DNA of 64,000 nt from Pelodera strongyloides. Lineage: Eukaryota > Nematoda > Chromadorea > Rhabditida > Rhabditidae. The translations under genes were made by a program, and so were the position numbers. Shown piece after piece: positions 61,083-64,000 of this stretch (positions are counted from its first letter, which is position 1; each line of letters starts with the position of its first letter). Location of the stretch: contig JAANDG010000119.1 in assembly GCA_036852015.1 (NCBI GenBank), positions 62,001-126,000 of the forward strand, read 5' to 3'. The notes below the pieces were generated by a model. That model had not been told where the DNA came from, searched no databases, and saw nothing but the letters and a program-made list of their open reading frames with translations.

Positions 61083-63821
61083 TCAATAATATCCATAATT
61101 CTTTCCGGGAATTCTTCGCAGACAATGCCTTGATGATTGTTGGATCTGCAGGGAATATCGATTTTTGAATAGCCTTGCGCATGCGATAATTAGCATGGCG
61201 AAGGACAGGCAATTGGAGATCAATAGGCCAATTAGCCAAGCGCCGACCGCGTTCCAACACATATCAATTGAGGGTCGAGAGATCGGAATTGGCCCTGAAA
61301 AAAGAGAAAGTAAAAAAAATTAAAACCTGAAAATCTCCATGTAGGTTGCGTAAACTGTAACTGAATGGTGAACATGGTTTCATACATGAAGACAGACTTT
61401 GGAACTATAAGATTCTACACCATTGTGTACAATAGGAATCAGGAATATATTACAAAAGTTTTTGTGGAAGATTGTATGGCTGCAGCGAGTGTTGGCTATG
61501 AAAAAGCTCGGCGAATAATTGGCGGTGATGCGGCTCTAGGGTACGAAAGATTCCTCGCGAAATGGGTAATCGACGCATGGTTTGCATGACATGAGCATGG
61601 GGCGTGACATCGGCCCAGCGCATAACACGAGTTTTGATGAAGTCACACTTTACTAAGTTTACGTAAATCAGGTGAAATCGTAATTAGTAAGCGTACGTAT
61701 AGAGTCGAGGTCTTCGTCCTCCTCGTCTGGTATTGTACTGGCTTCTAGAATTTCCAGTGCGTTCGATTCTATCGGCATCTCATTTGAGCCCAGAAGGTCT
61801 GACACGTTCAAACCTAAGAAATTCAAATGGTAAACAGATCACCTATTAGAGATACAGCTACAGATACAGTAAGAAATCGCAACTGACGGTATACTTCAAA
61901 CAAAGCTTTCTGCGGTTTATATAACCCGGTACTCTTTATCTCTTTGTCTCTTTAACATTATACATATGGGATGCTAGACAAGTACCAGGACTTCAGAATC
62001 TAGAAGTTCGGGTTTCTTACGACGATGACTACTTTACGAAGTTGAAATACAAAAAAATGCTTACCATTTAGAGCCGCGTGTATCCTAAGGAGCCGCTCTT
62101 CCACTGATATATTATCTGGTAGATGACGTTTTTTCTGTGAACGTGGACAGTGCGGTGGCTAAGTTATTATTTATTAATAAAAACTTCCCAGGATGTGCAT
62201 CACAATGAAATGAGGAAGAGCAAGTAGTATATAACTTGTCGTGTTGTCGTTGATTAGAAGCAGGTATGTACATGATGAACGGTGGTAAATTATGAAGTAC
62301 AACTTACCATGCGAACGAAAATTATTACCCCTACCCTCCGTAATTTCGCAGTAATACATATTTTTTTAGGATCCTTAATTGCTTAATTGCTAATTGATAA
62401 TTAATTAATTGCCAAAAAGTGTGACACCCACTGGAGCAAAATGTGTACGCAACTGGTAGCTGGTACTGCGGAGCTGGCTCACAAGTCACAAGTCATGGCT
62501 TGCAACCTGACTTACGTTGACGTAGCAATAGCTTTTAAAGATTTTTTTTTAAACTTTTAATGAAAAATAATAATAAAATAAATAAATCAAACGTACAATC
62601 CCTTTCATGCAATTCTTGTCCGATTTTGAGCACACGGCCAACAAACAATTGAAGTGGACGCGTTTTGATCTGAAATAATTACATAACATTTTATAAGAAA
62701 GTGAACAGGACTCTCGCTAATTATCTAATTATCGACAATACTTTGAATTCTTGTTAGAATTACCATATTTTAAGTGGTCCGCCCGACAAAATTATTGTGA
62801 ATGTTATTTTTCTGAAGAGTAATGACTACGCGGGAAAAAAAAGCAGAATTATAATTTTTATGGCCCTGGGCCTTTACATGTGTATAAATTATTTGTATTG
62901 TACTATTATTGAATTGTATACTAACTTGCTGAATCTGAAAGCTTTACTCGGTGTGGATACAGTATTCGTTGACAGATCGTAGGAAGGATGCGGTAAAATT
63001 TCTTCGTCCAGCGAACAACTAAATAATTAAACGTATAAATTTTATGAAATATCTTATTAATATAAACATAAAGATTATGTTATCGCGAATTAGTACCACG
63101 AAACATGAAAATCTGCCACTAACAATGAATAAGTCTAGCTACTGACGATGAATAAGTCTTTTTTTTAATAGTTAAAAAATACTAACCCTTTATCATCCAC
63201 TAACATAAATGATTGCTTATTTCCATTATGAACAAAGCATCGGTATACTCGAAAGTGAACGACATTCGAATTACACACCCAACGGTGATAGATCTAAAAA
63301 CTGAATCAGTTTCTCGTGAAGACTGACAGGCGGCGATGTCCGAGTGGTTAAGGAGTTTGACTCGAAATCAAATGGGCTCTGCCCGCGTAGGTTCGAATCC
63401 TGCTCGCCGCGAACTTTTTGCTGTTTTCAAATTAGACCTACCATATCTCCAACTTTTGCATTATCAACGGTGCTTCCATCCAATGAATTCAAATGTAACG
63501 AATAGTGACATTTTGGCACATCCGTAGCATAAAGGACTTGACGGTTTAGCAATTCTCTAAAATGATTTTTGAGGCTATTTTCAGACATTATGCAATTTGC
63601 CGGACAGTATACGTTCAAGCACCAAGCAGTAAAGTGAAATAAACAATACATATCAAAGTATATGTTCACCTAGAATCATAAAACGCTTCCAAACTCAGTG
63701 TTTTCTGAATATTGTGGGCACATTTCAAGTCAAATATGCGATCGTCTTCGGTTAATTCGTCAAATGCAAATGACACTATCACACGGAGAAGGAAGGTTAT
63801 TCCTCGAACAGATGCGTGGTC
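61083..63821 (-). CDS. ZP-domain (cuticlin-like) type I membrane protein, 3' part
   Basis: Exons in coding order: 63821-63670, 63556-63442, 63293-63187, 63018-62926, 62669-62597, 62158-62065, 61813-61697 and 61294-61083. All phases join, giving 320 residues to the TGA stop. The 5' part lies beyond the right edge. ZP hallmarks in order are FDLKCAHNIQ near 33-42, DVPKCHYSLHLNSLDG near 64-79, AKVGDMIYHRWVCNS near 84-98, YRCFVHNG near 105, the GCSLDEEIL block near 125, and the VHFNCLLAVC...CMKGIPPHC cysteine module near 160-184. Next comes a furin-type site, RSQKKR, at 186-191. An acidic spacer leads to one membrane span at about 266-291 (AVGAWLIGLLISNCLSFAML) and a short basic cytoplasmic tail. 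ZP proteins polymerise after cleavage; in nematodes many build cuticle or apical matrix, the likely role here. The missing N-terminus should hold the signal peptide. Confidence 0.9.
61365..61589 (+). CDS. possible nested 74-residue ORF, unrecognised
   Basis: This intronless frame lies antisense within the last intron of the ZP-domain gene (61295-61696). Its composition looks protein-like (VFVEDCMAAASVGYEKARR, then GGDAALGYERFLAKW) and is not low complexity. I recognise no family. No poly(A) signal or promoter is evident nearby. It may be a chance frame or a fragment of a decayed gene. Confidence 0.2.
   Translation: MVNMVSYMKTDFGTIRFYTIVYNRNQEYITKVFVEDCMAAASVGYEKARRIIGGDAALGYERFLAKWVIDAWFA
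63330..63411 (+). tRNA. tRNA-Ser (anticodon CGA)
   Basis: The 7-bp acceptor stem GCGGCGA/TCGCCGC is perfect and followed by discriminator G. The D arm is TCCGAGTGGTTAAGGA. The anticodon stem is TTTGA/TCAAA with loop CTCGAAA, so the anticodon is CGA, reading UCG serine codons. The long variable arm of class II serine tRNAs is present. The T arm is GTAGG-TTCGAAT-CCTGC, with one G-U pair. There is no intron. A T5 pol III terminator follows at 63415-63419. The gene lies on the opposite strand inside the ZP-gene intron between 63293 and 63442. Confidence 0.95.
63415..63419 (+). terminator. RNA polymerase III terminator of tRNA-Ser
   Basis: A run of five T begins four bases after the discriminator base of the tRNA-Ser gene. 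Confidence 0.8.
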
Positions 63822-64000
63822 CTGAATAATTATAATTAGTTAATTAGTTAATTGGTTAATTGCTTTTCCCATCCTGCCCAAGGGCATCTCTTTAATTTAT
63901 CTACAAGCATTTGCAGCATTTTCCCCGGAAATGGCAAGGCTGCCATTTCGAAGTGGCGGGCACAATTTCGAGCTAGAGTGGGCGCAAGGGGTGCGCGGAA

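Noticed and set aside
61692..61696. Stop codon shortly after exon 61697-61813 as the end of the ZP gene
   Set aside because: Reading through gives a short tail without a membrane anchor. Splicing at the GTACGC donor joins in frame to the exon at 61294-61083, which supplies the expected C-terminal membrane span.
63822..64000. Short minus-strand frame beginning MAALPFPGK as the first ZP exon
   Set aside because: The phase would fit, but there is no signal peptide and the expected N-terminal ZP residues are missing. The true upstream exons probably lie outside the window.

Overview
The window is nuclear DNA of a nematode. The genes are split by many GT-AG introns with short T-rich 3' splice sites. 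The P5B ATPase belongs to the group C. elegans names CATP. There is a cuticlin-type ZP-domain gene. Short TTAGGC-type runs (the nematode telomere unit) occur inside the window. The species cannot be named from the sequence. Introns are long, and most non-coding DNA is littered with small inverted-repeat elements, unlike the compact C. elegans genome.

Layout. 1-7060: no convincing gene; repeats, a GC-rich array and a 986-bp inverted-repeat element. 7251-9063 (+): a four-exon gene for an unrecognised 135-residue protein, with a TATA box upstream and a TTAA-flanked MITE in intron 1. 9064-18430: no supported exon, several local repeats, often T-rich on the + strand. 18431-37418 (+): a complete 40-exon gene for a 1,200-residue P5B-type ATPase (ATP13A2/CATP family), with all phases consistent and every catalytic motif present. 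39400-41751 (-): a complete seven-exon calmodulin gene (149 residues), convergent with the ATPase. 41800-61000: about 19 kb with no recognisable gene, holding more than ten copies of one MITE family, GA/CT tracts, GC-rich patches and an interstitial telomere repeat. 61083-63821 (-): the last eight coding exons of a ZP-domain membrane protein that continues past the right edge. A tRNA-Ser(CGA) gene lies in one of its introns on the opposite strand.

The genes do not form one pathway. The ATPase is expected in endolysosomal membranes, probably as a polyamine transporter by analogy with ATP13A2 and CATP-5. Calmodulin is the general calcium sensor. The ZP protein is probably apical extracellular matrix or cuticle material released by a furin-type protease.

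The unusual content is mostly repetitive DNA: about two dozen copies of a TTAA-targeting MITE family; other families that share terminal motifs; two elements meeting at a single TTAA; a perfect 71-bp-arm palindrome in a poly-A-tailed insertion with a 12-bp target duplication, inside an ATPase intron; a tandemly duplicated pseudo-exon; and a GC-AG intron at the ATPase hinge motif. I did not find a clearly new multi-gene system.
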